Notes under the pieces: model-generated
What the model was told of the DNA's origin: nothing
What the model saw: only the letters and a program-made list of their open reading frames with translations
Databases searched by the model: none
Translations under genes and position numbers: made by a program
Assembly: GCA_014654535.1 (NCBI GenBank)
Contig: BNBA01000001.1
Coordinates: 124,001-188,000 of the forward strand
DNA: 64,000 nt
Source of the DNA: Xanthomonas boreopolis
GTDB taxonomy: Bacteria > Pseudomonadota > Gammaproteobacteria > Xanthomonadales > Xanthomonadaceae
Reading direction: 5' to 3'
Shown here: piece by piece, positions 8,567 to 16,514 of the stretch
Position numbering within the stretch: the first letter of the stretch is position 1
How the letters are laid out: every line of letters begins with the position of its first letter

Positions 8567-8608
8567 ATGCACAAATAAACATGCCATCATCGGCTAATGA
8601 TTGTGCAT
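8567..8608. promoter_or_regulatory. Palindrome in the MFS/cdaR divergent control region
   Basis: ATGCACAA at 8567-8574 and TTGTGCAT at 8601-8608 form a perfect 8-bp inverted repeat with a 26-nt spacer (centres 34 bp apart, about three helical turns). A nested ATCAT/ATGAT pair occurs at 8586-8590 and 8597-8601. The stretch is AT-rich against a very GC-rich background and lies between the two divergent starts. It is a candidate operator for the adjacent regulator; binding is inferred only. Confidence 0.5.
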
Positions 8609-8658
8609 TTCGACAATGACCGCCTGGCCGTGCGGGAGCCCGCCCCGGAGGGGAGCGC

Positions 8659-9825
8659 ATGACCATCGACCCGCAGATCGCGCAGGAAGTCGTGGCGCGC
8701 ACCATGAAGATCATCCCCTACAACATCAACGTGATGGATGCGCGCGGGATCATCATCGCCAGTGGTACGCCCGAGCGCGTGGGCACCTTGCACGCCGGCG
8801 CCCAGCAGGCGCTGGCCCGCGGCGAGGCGGTCGAGATCGGCAACGGGTTGGGCGCCGACGCGCGGGGTACCAAGCCGGGCATCAACCTGCTGATGCGGGG
8901 CAGGGGCGAGGTGTGCGGCGTCGTCGGCATCACCGGCGACCCGGACGAGATCCGGCACTTCGCCGAGTTGGTGCGGGTGACCGCGGAAATGATCGTGGAG
9001 CAGGCGCTGTTGATCGGCGAGTTGCAGAAGCAGCTGCGCTACCGCGAGGAATTCGTCTTCCAGCTGCTGCGGCCGACCGGCGTCTCCGCCGGGCACATGC
9101 AGGCCTGGGCCGCCCGGTTGAAGGTGGACCTGGGCACGCCGCACGCCGTCACCGTGCTCAGCCTGCAGGACGGACCGGCCGCACCCGATGCGCAGCTCGC
9201 CAGCCTGCAGGCGGTGCAGGCTGCGTTGTCCGCACGCTGGCCGGGGCTGTTGCTGGCCGTCACTTCACCGCGGGAGCTGGCGCTGGTGGAGCCATGTGAT
9301 GCCTCGGGCACGCGCGCGCAGTGCGCCGCGCGTGCAGCGGCGCGGCTGGCTGCGCTGGACAAGGTCGTCGCGCCGCTGCTGCCGCACGGCTTCTGGCTCG
9401 GTGCCGGGGTGGCCCTGCCGAGCCTGGAAGGCGCGGCCATCTCCTGCCGTACCGCCCGCGAGGCGTTGGCGATCGCAAGGGCGCGCAAGCTGAGGACGCA
9501 CCTGGTCACCTACTACGACCTCAGCCTGCCGGTATTGCTGGCCGACCTGGATACAGGGTGGAAACATGAGCAGTTGCGCCAGCCGATCGAGCTGCTGGCG
9601 CATGGCGACCAGAAGTCCGGCCAGCTGATCAAGACGCTGCGCAGTTGGCTGGCCCACAACCAGAACATGGCCCGCACCGCCGAGGCGTTGCGCATCCATC
9701 GCAACACGCTCAACTACCGGCTGCAGCGGATCCAGGAGATCACCGGGCTGGACCTGGACGACATCGACGATCTTTTGCTGCTGTACGTGGGGCTTGCGTT
9801 GAGTGTGGAGGGGCAGAGGCGATAA
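8659..9825 (+). CDS. Sugar-diacid/glycerate-responsive regulator, CdaR family
   Basis: Predicted transcription activator of the CdaR/PucR type. The 388-residue protein has an N-terminal sugar-diacid-binding domain (about 5-135: IAQEVVARTMKIIPYNINVM, then ARGTKPGINLLMRGRGEVCG and VVGITGDPDEIRHFAELV). A middle GGDEF-like spacer follows, and then a C-terminal PucR helix-turn-helix (LRSWLAHNQNMARTAEALRI, HRNTLNYRLQRIQEITGLDL). E. coli CdaR senses D-glycerate and activates glucarate/galactarate genes; a similar role over the divergent MFS-kinase unit is likely. The start has an excellent GGAGGGGAG ribosome site. Length matches the family (about 385). Confidence 0.92.
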   Translation: MTIDPQIAQEVVARTMKIIPYNINVMDARGIIIASGTPERVGTLHAGAQQALARGEAVEIGNGLGADARGTKPGINLLMRGRGEVCGVVGITGDPDEIRHFAELVRVTAEMIVEQALLIGELQKQLRYREEFVFQLLRPTGVSAGHMQAWAARLKVDLGTPHAVTVLSLQDGPAAPDAQLASLQAVQAALSARWPGLLLAVTSPRELALVEPCDASGTRAQCAARAAARLAALDKVVAPLLPHGFWLGAGVALPSLEGAAISCRTAREALAIARARKLRTHLVTYYDLSLPVLLADLDTGWKHEQLRQPIELLAHGDQKSGQLIKTLRSWLAHNQNMARTAEALRIHRNTLNYRLQRIQEITGLDLDDIDDLLLLYVGLALSVEGQRR

Positions 9826-10117
9826 GAGCAGCCCTTGGGTCGGTCTCTTGGGTCTTTGCAGGCGCGGCCCGAGCCGCGGTGAGGCTTTCCCAGGGACGTG
9901 CCGATCGGGTCGCCGATGCCTTCGTGCAGATGCGGCGCCGATCATGCCGACGTCGCCACCACGAGCGGCGCACTGAGACATTTATTGCACTTGCAACGGG
10001 ATCAGCCGCACAGCTTCAGCTTCGATCTTTGGATAGCTTCGCTGGACGCCACGGACGTGGCGGACGCCGCCTCTCGCTCTGCGGGGGAATGCCGTAAATC
10101 CCAGAGAAGGAATCAAA

Positions 10118-11497
10118 ATGAATCGCAAGAACGCGCTCTACCTTGCTTTGTTCTCCGCACTGTCCGGCACCGCGCTGGCGGCACCGCAGGAGATGAATAC
10201 CGAACCGGTCACCACCGCGCCCCAGGCCGCCCGGCTTGGCGCGGCCGAGCTGAAGTCCACCACGCTGACCCGCGGCATCATCGCCACCCAAGCGGTGAAC
10301 CTGGCTGCGCCTTCCAACGCTGAACTGTCGGCGCTCAAGCAGCGCCGTATCCAGCAGGTCAAGCACGGCCAACCGCTGCAGATCGGCTTTGCGCGCGCCG
10401 TGGCCCAGCCCACGGTCGCGCTGGGCAAGCTCGACTGGCAGATCGCCGCGGACGGTTCGCGGGTGGCGACGCTGAAGATCACCTCGGCCAACGCCGCCTC
10501 GCTGCGCGCGGCGCTGCAACTCAAGGGCATCGGCGCGGGACGGCCCGAGTTGGTCACGCTGCGCTTCGCCGGTGATGATGGCCGAGTGTTCGAGCAGTCC
10601 GGCGACAGCTTCGCTGGCGACGAGACAGGCTGGTCGCCGGCCGTGGCCGGAGCGACCTTGCTGGTGGAGATCGAGCTGCCGGCCGGGCAATACCCGGAGA
10701 ACTTCAGCCTGAGGATCCCGCAGCTCTCGCACCTGGACATCAGCCCGACCGCCAGCACGCGCGACATGCTGCGCATCGCCATCGGCGAGAGCGATTCGTG
10801 CCAGAACGACGTGGTCTGCCGCAGCAATCCCAGCACCGGGTTCACCAATGCCGCCAAAGCGGTGGCGCGGATGGTGTTCACCCAAGGCGGCAGTTCCTAC
10901 CTGTGCACCGGCACCCTGCTCAACAACGGCAACTCGCCCAAGCGGGCGCTGTTCTGGACCGCAGCGCATTGCATCAGCACCCAGACCGTGGCCAATACAT
11001 TGCAGACCTATTGGTTCTACGATGCGGCCACCTGCAACGGCAACACGGTCAGTTCGGCGGCGGTGACGCTGTCGGGCGGCGCCTACCTGCGGCATGCCAA
11101 CACTACCCGCGACACCGCGCTGCTGGAACTCAAGAGCGCGCCGCCGAGCGGGGCCTTCTACGCCGGCTGGAATAGCGCCGCGATCGCCGCCACCGGTACC
11201 GCGATCGAGGGCATCCACCATCCGTCGGGCGACGTGAAGAAGTACTCGCTGGGCAGCGTGACCGGGCTGTCCACCTCGATCGATGGCAAGTCGCCGCTGT
11301 ACCGCGTGGTGTGGACCGACGGCACTACTGAAGGTGGTTCCTCCGGCTCGGCCCTGTTCACTACCGCCTCGGGCAACTACCAACTGCGCGGCGGGCTATA
11401 CGGCGGCTATTCGTATTGCAGTGCGCAGAACGATCCGGACTACTACTCGCGCTTCTCGGACGTCTACTCGACGATCCAGAGCTACCTGGCGCAGTAG
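10118..11497 (+). CDS. Secreted trypsin-like serine protease, lysyl endopeptidase type
   Basis: Predicted extracellular preproprotease. Residues 1-21 form a signal peptide (cleavage after ALA). A propeptide runs to about 225, and the rest is a chymotrypsin-fold domain. The triad is visible: His284 in FWTAAHCIS, Asp332 in TTRDTALLELK and Ser409 in TEGGSSGSALF. Paired Cys residues (C228, C234, C263, C285, C306, C434) suggest disulphides. The arrangement matches lysyl endopeptidases of Achromobacter and Lysobacter, but Lys specificity cannot be proven by eye. AAGGA precedes the start. It points towards a convergent terminator shared with fliK and has no obvious flagellar role. Confidence 0.85.
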   Translation: MNRKNALYLALFSALSGTALAAPQEMNTEPVTTAPQAARLGAAELKSTTLTRGIIATQAVNLAAPSNAELSALKQRRIQQVKHGQPLQIGFARAVAQPTVALGKLDWQIAADGSRVATLKITSANAASLRAALQLKGIGAGRPELVTLRFAGDDGRVFEQSGDSFAGDETGWSPAVAGATLLVEIELPAGQYPENFSLRIPQLSHLDISPTASTRDMLRIAIGESDSCQNDVVCRSNPSTGFTNAAKAVARMVFTQGGSSYLCTGTLLNNGNSPKRALFWTAAHCISTQTVANTLQTYWFYDAATCNGNTVSSAAVTLSGGAYLRHANTTRDTALLELKSAPPSGAFYAGWNSAAIAATGTAIEGIHHPSGDVKKYSLGSVTGLSTSIDGKSPLYRVVWTDGTTEGGSSGSALFTTASGNYQLRGGLYGGYSYCSAQNDPDYYSRFSDVYSTIQSYLAQ

Positions 11498-11511
11498 CGT
11501 GCGCGACCGCC

Positions 11512-11551
11512 TGGAACCCGGTCCGATGCATGCGCGCCGGACCGGGTTCCA
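11512..11551. terminator. Bidirectional terminator between the protease gene and fliK
   Basis: TGGAACCCGGTCCG (11512-11525) and CGGACCGGGTTCCA (11538-11551) are perfect 14-bp inverted arms with a 12-nt loop, placed between two convergent stop codons (11497 and 11554). Poly-U tracts are absent, so this is called from position and stem strength. Confidence 0.7.
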
Positions 11552-11553
11552 TG

Positions 11554-12804
11554 TCACGCGTAGGCGTCGAGCAAGCCGTGCTGCCGCAGCGTCGCCGCCG
11601 GGATCGCGGTGCCGGCGACGCCGTCCAGCGCGATGTCGTCCGGATGGGGAGGGGCATCGCCGCGTGCGTCCGCCGGGCGCCCCTGCGACTGCTGCCCGCC
11701 GACATCGGCGTGCGCGAGCTGGAAGCCGTGTTGCCCCAGCATCTCGCGCAGGCGCGGGATGCTCTGCTCCAGCGCCTGGCGCACGTCGGCGTGGGCACTG
11801 GTGAAGTTCGCCTGGACCTTGTCGCCGTCGAGCTGTAGGCGGACTTCGACCGGGCCCAGGTCGTCCGGGGCGATCTTGATATGGGCATGGCCGATCTTCT
11901 GGTCGGCCAGCCAGCTCAGGCGCGTGCCGATCGCATCGTCGAAGCCTTCGTGCAGGTGCGGCGCCGGAGTGGGCGAACCGTCGAACACGGCCGCCTCGCC
12001 GCGGACCACGCCCGCGTGGCCGGCCGGCGCATGCAGGGCGAACAAGGTGCCGGCATCCGGCGCCTGGGCGCCGGTCGCCTGGCCAGCGACCACGGCATCC
12101 GGTTTGCCCGGCGCGAGCTCGGGAACGGCATTCGCCAGCGTGGCGGCGAAGTCCCCGGTGCCCGGCGCGACTGTCGCACCGTGCGCGGGAGTGGGCGCAG
12201 CGACGGCCGGGCCGGCCTGCAGCGCAGGCGACGCGGGCGCCCGCGCGCCCGTGGCCTGGACGACCGCCGCCTGGGCATCTCCCGGCGGCGTGCCGATGGC
12301 ACCTGCCGGAGAGGGCTGCACGGCCTGGGGTGCCGCCAGCAGGTTCTCCAGGCCGCCCAGCCCGGCCGGTGGCCAGGGGGCGTCCGCGGCTTGCGAGTCC
12401 GTATCGGGGCGGGTGTCGCCCGGCGCTTCGCCATCGGCCGGCGCCTGCGGATCCTGGGCGCGCTCGGTGGTCCGGCGAGGGGAGGCGGTGCGTGCGTCCT
12501 CCCGGGCGGAAGCGGCGCGGCTGGGTTCCTGGCCGCGTTCGTCCGGGCGCGACGGACGCGCATCCGTGCGGGGATGGGAGGGAGCGTCGCGCTCGGTGCC
12601 GGCCGTTTCGCCGCGGGCCTGTTGTGCATCGCGCGGCGTGCCGGGCGTGGGCAACGTGCGCGGCCGTGGCGCCAGGGGTTGCCGCGGTGGCGCAGGCGAC
12701 TGCAGCAGGGCCGAGAAATCGCGGCCGTCGTCGTTATGGCCGGCATCGCTCCCGAGCAGGGAACTCGTCCCGAGCCCGGCGATTCCCAACGGCAAGGTCT
12801 TCAT
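11554..12804 (-). CDS. fliK: Flagellar hook-length control protein FliK
   Basis: Exported molecular ruler that ends hook growth and switches export specificity. The 416-residue product is, as usual for FliK, a long Pro/Ala/Arg-rich low-complexity N-terminal part (about 30-290) followed by a compact Flg_hook domain. The domain includes LSWLADQKIGHAHIKIAPDD, LGPVEVRLQLDGDKVQANFT, SAHADVRQALEQSIPRLREM and LGQHGFQLAHADVG. The start overlaps the fliJ stop as ATGA. It is the last gene of the fliE-K operon and ends at a strong convergent hairpin, separating it from fliL. The N-terminal part is expected to align poorly. Confidence 0.92.
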   Translation of the reverse strand: MKTLPLGIAGLGTSSLLGSDAGHNDDGRDFSALLQSPAPPRQPLAPRPRTLPTPGTPRDAQQARGETAGTERDAPSHPRTDARPSRPDERGQEPSRAASAREDARTASPRRTTERAQDPQAPADGEAPGDTRPDTDSQAADAPWPPAGLGGLENLLAAPQAVQPSPAGAIGTPPGDAQAAVVQATGARAPASPALQAGPAVAAPTPAHGATVAPGTGDFAATLANAVPELAPGKPDAVVAGQATGAQAPDAGTLFALHAPAGHAGVVRGEAAVFDGSPTPAPHLHEGFDDAIGTRLSWLADQKIGHAHIKIAPDDLGPVEVRLQLDGDKVQANFTSAHADVRQALEQSIPRLREMLGQHGFQLAHADVGGQQSQGRPADARGDAPPHPDDIALDGVAGTAIPAATLRQHGLLDAYA

Positions 12805-13262
12805 GGGCCTTCTCCGGTTTCGTTGTCGCCGTCGCGGGCGGCGGCGCGGGCACGGCGTGCGCCCAGGTCGTCCAGTTCGCGCTGCTCGCGCCGCCCCATC
12901 GCCTGCGCTTCCTGCGCGCGGTAGCTGGCGGCCAATTGCTCCAGCACCTGTTTCTCGCGGCTGGCCAGCAGCAGCCGGGCGCGTTCGGCCTCGACCTTGC
13001 TGCGGTTGAGGTCCACGGTCTGCATCTGCTGCTGCACGGCGCTGTCCAGGCGGTCGAGGAAGGCGCGGCGGTTGGACAGGGCGGCGGCGCTGGTCGCCGC
13101 CATCTGGCCGTTGGCGTATTCCTCGGCGTAGCGGCGCAGCTCTTCCAGGCGCGCCACGTGGGTCTCCAGCACGCGCTGGCGCTCGGCCAGGTCGCGGGCG
13201 ACCTCGTCCTCGTGTTCCTGCGCGCGGCGCAGCAGCGGATCGATGCGGCGGGATTGCATCAT
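12801..13262 (-). CDS. fliJ: Flagellar export chaperone/stalk protein FliJ
   Basis: Soluble coiled-coil protein that sits in the FliI ATPase ring and couples it to the export gate. The 153-residue product is almost entirely charged helix (REHEDEVARDLAERQ-like heptads, LDRLDSAVQQQMQTVDLNRS, RLLLASREKQVLEQLAASYR), matching FliJ in size and composition. It follows fliI by 15 nt and overlaps fliK by four bases. Sequence conservation in this family is low, so context carries part of the call. Confidence 0.9.
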   Translation of the reverse strand: MMQSRRIDPLLRRAQEHEDEVARDLAERQRVLETHVARLEELRRYAEEYANGQMAATSAAALSNRRAFLDRLDSAVQQQMQTVDLNRSKVEAERARLLLASREKQVLEQLAASYRAQEAQAMGRREQRELDDLGARRARAAARDGDNETGEGP

Positions 13263-13277
13263 GGCGGTGTTTCCTCG

Positions 13278-14660
13278 TTACGCGACTTCACGTTCGACCA
13301 GTTGCTTCAAGGCAGCCAGGCTGTGGGGCAGGTCGGCGGCGCGCGCGACGTCCTGCCCCAGGAACTCGACGATCTCCGGCCAGCGCAGCAACGCTTCGTC
13401 GGTGGCCGGATCGTTGCCGCGTTGGTAGGCGCCGATCGCGATCAGGTCGCGGTTGGCGCTGTAGGCCGAGACCAGCCGCTTGAGCTTGCGGATGCGGCCG
13501 CGCCAGGCCTCGTCGGCGATGTCCTGGACCACGCGGCTGACCGAGGATTCCACGTCGATCGCCGGGTACAGGCCGGAGTCGGCGACCCGGCGCGAGAGCA
13601 GGATGTGGCCGTCGAGGATCGCGCGCGCGGCATCGGCGATCGGGTCCTGCGGGTCGTCGCCCTCGGTCAGCACGGTATAGAAGGCGGTGATCGAACCACG
13701 GCCCTTGGCGCCGTTGCCGGCGCGCTCGACCAGCGCCGGCAGCTTGGCGAACACCGACGGCGGATAGCCGCGCGTGGTCGGCGGTTCGCCGACCGACAGG
13801 CCGATCTCGCGCTGGGCCTGGGCGAAGCGGGTCAGCGAGTCCATCAGCAGCAGCACGTTGAGGCCCTGGTCGCGGAACCACTCGGCGATCGCGGTGGCGC
13901 GGTAGGCGCCGTGCAGGCGCGCCAGCGGCGGCCGGTCGGCCGGCGCGGCGACCACCACGGCGCGGCGCAAGCCTTCCTCGCCGAGCGTGGTCTCGACGAA
14001 GTCGCGCACTTCGCGGCCGCGCTCGCCGATCAGGCCGACCACGATCACGTCGGCGGCGGTGTAGCGGGTCATCATGCCCAGCAGCGTCGACTTGCCGACG
14101 CCGGAGCCGGCGAACAGGCCGACGCGCTGGCCGCGGCCGATCGGCAGCAGCGCATTGATCGCGCGCACGCCGACGTCGAGCGGCTGCGTGATCGGCTCGC
14201 GCGAGAGCGGGTTGATCGAGACGCCGGCCATGCCGGTGCTGCCTTCGCCGCGGATCGGGCCCTTGCCGTCGAGCGGCACGCCGTCGCTGTCGATCACGCG
14301 CCCGAGCAGGGCCTCGCCGACCTCGACGCCGCCGCGCTGGCGCGCCGGCACCACGCGGGCATTGGGCAGCAGGCCGTGCAGTTCGGCGCTGGGCATCAGG
14401 TAGGTGCGGTCGCCGGCGAAGCCGACCACTTCGGCCTCGACCCAGCCACCGTCCACGACCTCGACCTTGCAGGTCGCGCCCATCGGCGCTTCGCAACCGA
14501 TCGCCTCCAGCGTCAGGCCGACCGCGCGGCGCAGGATGCCTTCGCGGATCAGGCCGCGCCCGTGCGCGTGGTCCAGCCCGATGCTGCCCAGCCGGGTCGC
14601 CAGGCGCAGGTTGCGCGCGGCGAGCCAGTCGGCGGGAGTGGCGCCCATCAGTGCGCTCAT
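13278..14660 (-). CDS. fliI: Flagellum-specific ATPase FliI
   Basis: Peripheral ATPase of the flagellar type III export apparatus, related to F1 beta subunits. The 460-residue protein has a Walker A motif GSGVGKST (residues 185-192), Walker B region LNVLLLMDSLTRFAQAQREI and the catalytic-loop GERGREVRDF. The family stretch SVGEPPTTRGYPPSVFAKLP and a C-terminal domain are also present. Start MSALMGATPADW at 14660 is preferred: the open frame to 14837 passes through repeat elements and lacks homology-like character. Unlike its neighbours it does not overlap the gene before it; a 226-nt gap with two hairpins separates it from fliH. Confidence 0.97.
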   Translation of the reverse strand: MSALMGATPADWLAARNLRLATRLGSIGLDHAHGRGLIREGILRRAVGLTLEAIGCEAPMGATCKVEVVDGGWVEAEVVGFAGDRTYLMPSAELHGLLPNARVVPARQRGGVEVGEALLGRVIDSDGVPLDGKGPIRGEGSTGMAGVSINPLSREPITQPLDVGVRAINALLPIGRGQRVGLFAGSGVGKSTLLGMMTRYTAADVIVVGLIGERGREVRDFVETTLGEEGLRRAVVVAAPADRPPLARLHGAYRATAIAEWFRDQGLNVLLLMDSLTRFAQAQREIGLSVGEPPTTRGYPPSVFAKLPALVERAGNGAKGRGSITAFYTVLTEGDDPQDPIADAARAILDGHILLSRRVADSGLYPAIDVESSVSRVVQDIADEAWRGRIRKLKRLVSAYSANRDLIAIGAYQRGNDPATDEALLRWPEIVEFLGQDVARAADLPHSLAALKQLVEREVA

Positions 14661-14745
14661 GGGGTGGCACCTTTCGTGAGCGGTGAAGCGGAGCGGAGGC
14701 GGGAGGATAGGGTCGATCGGAATGACGGAAAGGAGATCGCTGTTG

Positions 14746-14860
14746 CCTTCTCCCGCTCGCGGGAGAAGGTGGCGCGCAGCGCTGGATGAGGGGATTGGCG
14801 GTTGTGTGGTGCATGCCCCCATCCGCCCTTCGGGCACCTTCCCCCGCAGGCGGGAGAAGG
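14746..14860. repeat. Two palindromic REP-like units between fliH and fliI
   Basis: Two near-identical hairpins sit in the gap. At 14746-14769, arms CCTTCTCCCGC and GCGGGAGAAGG enclose a 2-nt loop. At 14837-14860 the same arms recur with one mismatch. The type is common as dispersed intergenic repeats in Xanthomonas and Stenotrophomonas. Inside an operon they may set differential mRNA stability between fliH and fliI. Confidence 0.8.
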
Positions 14861-14886
14861 GACAAGCTCGGCGTGGGTTGTCTTTT

Positions 14887-15507
14887 TCATACCCTGGCCC
14901 CCGACTTGCGCAGTACCGTTTCCAGCGCGGCGCGCAGGCGCGCGTCGAGCGTGCCGTCGATGCGCACGGTCTCGGCGTGCACGCGCAGGTCGCCGCGGCT
15001 CAGGCCCATGTCCGGTGCCAGGCGTGCGCCCGACACCAGCGACAGCAGCGGCGTGAGCGCGGCGATGTCGTCCGGGTGCAGGCGCACCTCGACCTCGCGG
15101 CTGGCGCCGCCGACCGCATCGATGGCCTCGCTGACCAGGTCCGACAGCAATACGGGATCGGCCTCGTAGGCACGGCCGACCAGCACGCCGGCGATGCGCA
15201 CGGCCAGTTCGCCCAATGCGCCGACCACTTCGTTCTCCAGGCGGGCGAGGGGACGGCTGAAGTTGTCGAGGATGCCCTCGATCTGCGCGGTCAGCCGGCG
15301 CACCTCCGCCTGGCCTTGCGCATAGCCTTCGGCATGGCCGCGCTCGAAGCCCTCCTGGTGCGCCGCGTCCTGGATCGCCTGGATCTCCTCCAGCGTCGGC
15401 GGGCGCGGCGGCGGCGCTTCCTCGAACGGGTCCGGCGCGATGTCCGGTTCGGCCGGCTGCGGCGGCAACGCCAGGTCCGGTGCGATCCAGCGCACGACGT
15501 TGCTCAT
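14887..15507 (-). CDS. fliH: Flagellar export regulator FliH
   Basis: Negative regulator and partner of FliI, linking it to the C-ring. The 206-residue product has a Pro/acidic N terminus (DIAPDPFEEAPPPRPP) and the GxxxG-rich helix characteristic of FliH (GFERGHAEGYAQGQAE, about 57-72). The FliH/YscL domain follows (LENEVVGALGELAVRIAGVL, then SREVEVRLHPDDIAALTPLL). The start overlaps the fliG stop by four bases (ATGA). Confidence 0.94.
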   Translation of the reverse strand: MSNVVRWIAPDLALPPQPAEPDIAPDPFEEAPPPRPPTLEEIQAIQDAAHQEGFERGHAEGYAQGQAEVRRLTAQIEGILDNFSRPLARLENEVVGALGELAVRIAGVLVGRAYEADPVLLSDLVSEAIDAVGGASREVEVRLHPDDIAALTPLLSLVSGARLAPDMGLSRGDLRVHAETVRIDGTLDARLRAALETVLRKSGARV

Positions 15508-16514
15508 ATCATCGCCTCCGCGCTGCCGCCGGCGAGCGAGATCGCGCCTTCGTCGGCCAGGCGGCGGACGATGGTGAGGATTTCCTTCTGCGCGGCCTCG
15601 ACGTCGGACAGCCGCACCGGCCCGCGCGCCTCCATGTCCTCGAGCAGGATCTCGGCGGCGCGCTGGGACATGTTGCGGGTGATCTTGTCGCGGACGCGGG
15701 CGTCGGCGCCGCGCAAGGCCAGCCCGAGCTTGTCGCCGGACACCTCGCGCAGCAGCGTCTGGATCGCGCGGTCGTCCAGGTCAACCAGGTTGTCGAACAC
15801 GAACATCTGGTCCTGGATCTTGCCGGCGAGTTCGGCATCGACCTTGCCGATCGCCTGCAACACGCCCTGGTCCTGGCCGGATTCCAGGAAGTTGAGGATG
15901 TTCGCGGCGCACTTCACTCCGCCGATGGTCGAGGACTTGAGGTTCTGGTTGCCGGCGAACTGGCGCTCCATGATCTCGTTGAGCTCGCTCAGCGCATTGG
16001 GCGGGATGCCGTCGAGCGTGGCGATGCGCAGCAGCACGTCGGCGCGGGTGCGCTCGGGCAGCAGCTTCAGCGCTTCGGCGGCCTGGTCGCTGTCCAGGTG
16101 AGCCATCACGATGGCGATGATCTGCGGGTGCTCGTTGCGCACGAGGTCGGCCACCGCGCGCGGGTCCATCCACTTGAGCGTGTCCAGGCCGGTGGTGTTG
16201 CGCCCGAGCAGGATGCGGTCGATCAGGCCGCTGGCCTTCTCGGCGCCGAGCGCCTGGATCAGCACGTTGCGGATGTAGTCGTCGGCGCCCACGCCCAGCG
16301 AGGTCTTGCCGGCGAGTTCGCCGTTGAAATCGTCCATCACCTGCTCGACCTGCTCGCGGGTGATCCCGGACATGGTCGCCATGGCGATGCCGATCTTCTG
16401 CACCTCCTTGGGTTCCATGTGCTTGAGCACCTCGGCCGCATCGGCCTCGCCGAGCGAGAGCAGCAGCACGGCGGCGCGCTGCACGCCGGTCAGGGGCTGC
16501 GCGTCAGGCTTCAT
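15504..16514 (-). CDS. fliG: Flagellar motor switch protein FliG
   Basis: C-ring protein that contacts the stator and generates torque. The 336-residue product has the FliG N, middle and C domains: AAVLLLSLGEADAAEVLKHM, the EHPQIIAIVMAHLDSDQAAE motif in the middle domain, and the C-terminal torque helix with MFVFDNLVDLDDRAIQTLLR and the charged VSGDKLGLALRGADARVRDK. The start lies 11 bases inside the end of fliF. Length and motifs are standard. Confidence 0.98.
   Translation of the reverse strand: MKPDAQPLTGVQRAAVLLLSLGEADAAEVLKHMEPKEVQKIGIAMATMSGITREQVEQVMDDFNGELAGKTSLGVGADDYIRNVLIQALGAEKASGLIDRILLGRNTTGLDTLKWMDPRAVADLVRNEHPQIIAIVMAHLDSDQAAEALKLLPERTRADVLLRIATLDGIPPNALSELNEIMERQFAGNQNLKSSTIGGVKCAANILNFLESGQDQGVLQAIGKVDAELAGKIQDQMFVFDNLVDLDDRAIQTLLREVSGDKLGLALRGADARVRDKITRNMSQRAAEILLEDMEARGPVRLSDVEAAQKEILTIVRRLADEGAISLAGGSAEAMI

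Noticed and set aside
5325-8619. Long plus-strand frames antisense to fliL, glycerate kinase and MFS genes
   Set aside because: Both sit over clearly coding minus-strand genes.
14661-14837. N-terminal extension of fliI
   Set aside because: It would encode repeat hairpins and has no FliI-like sequence.
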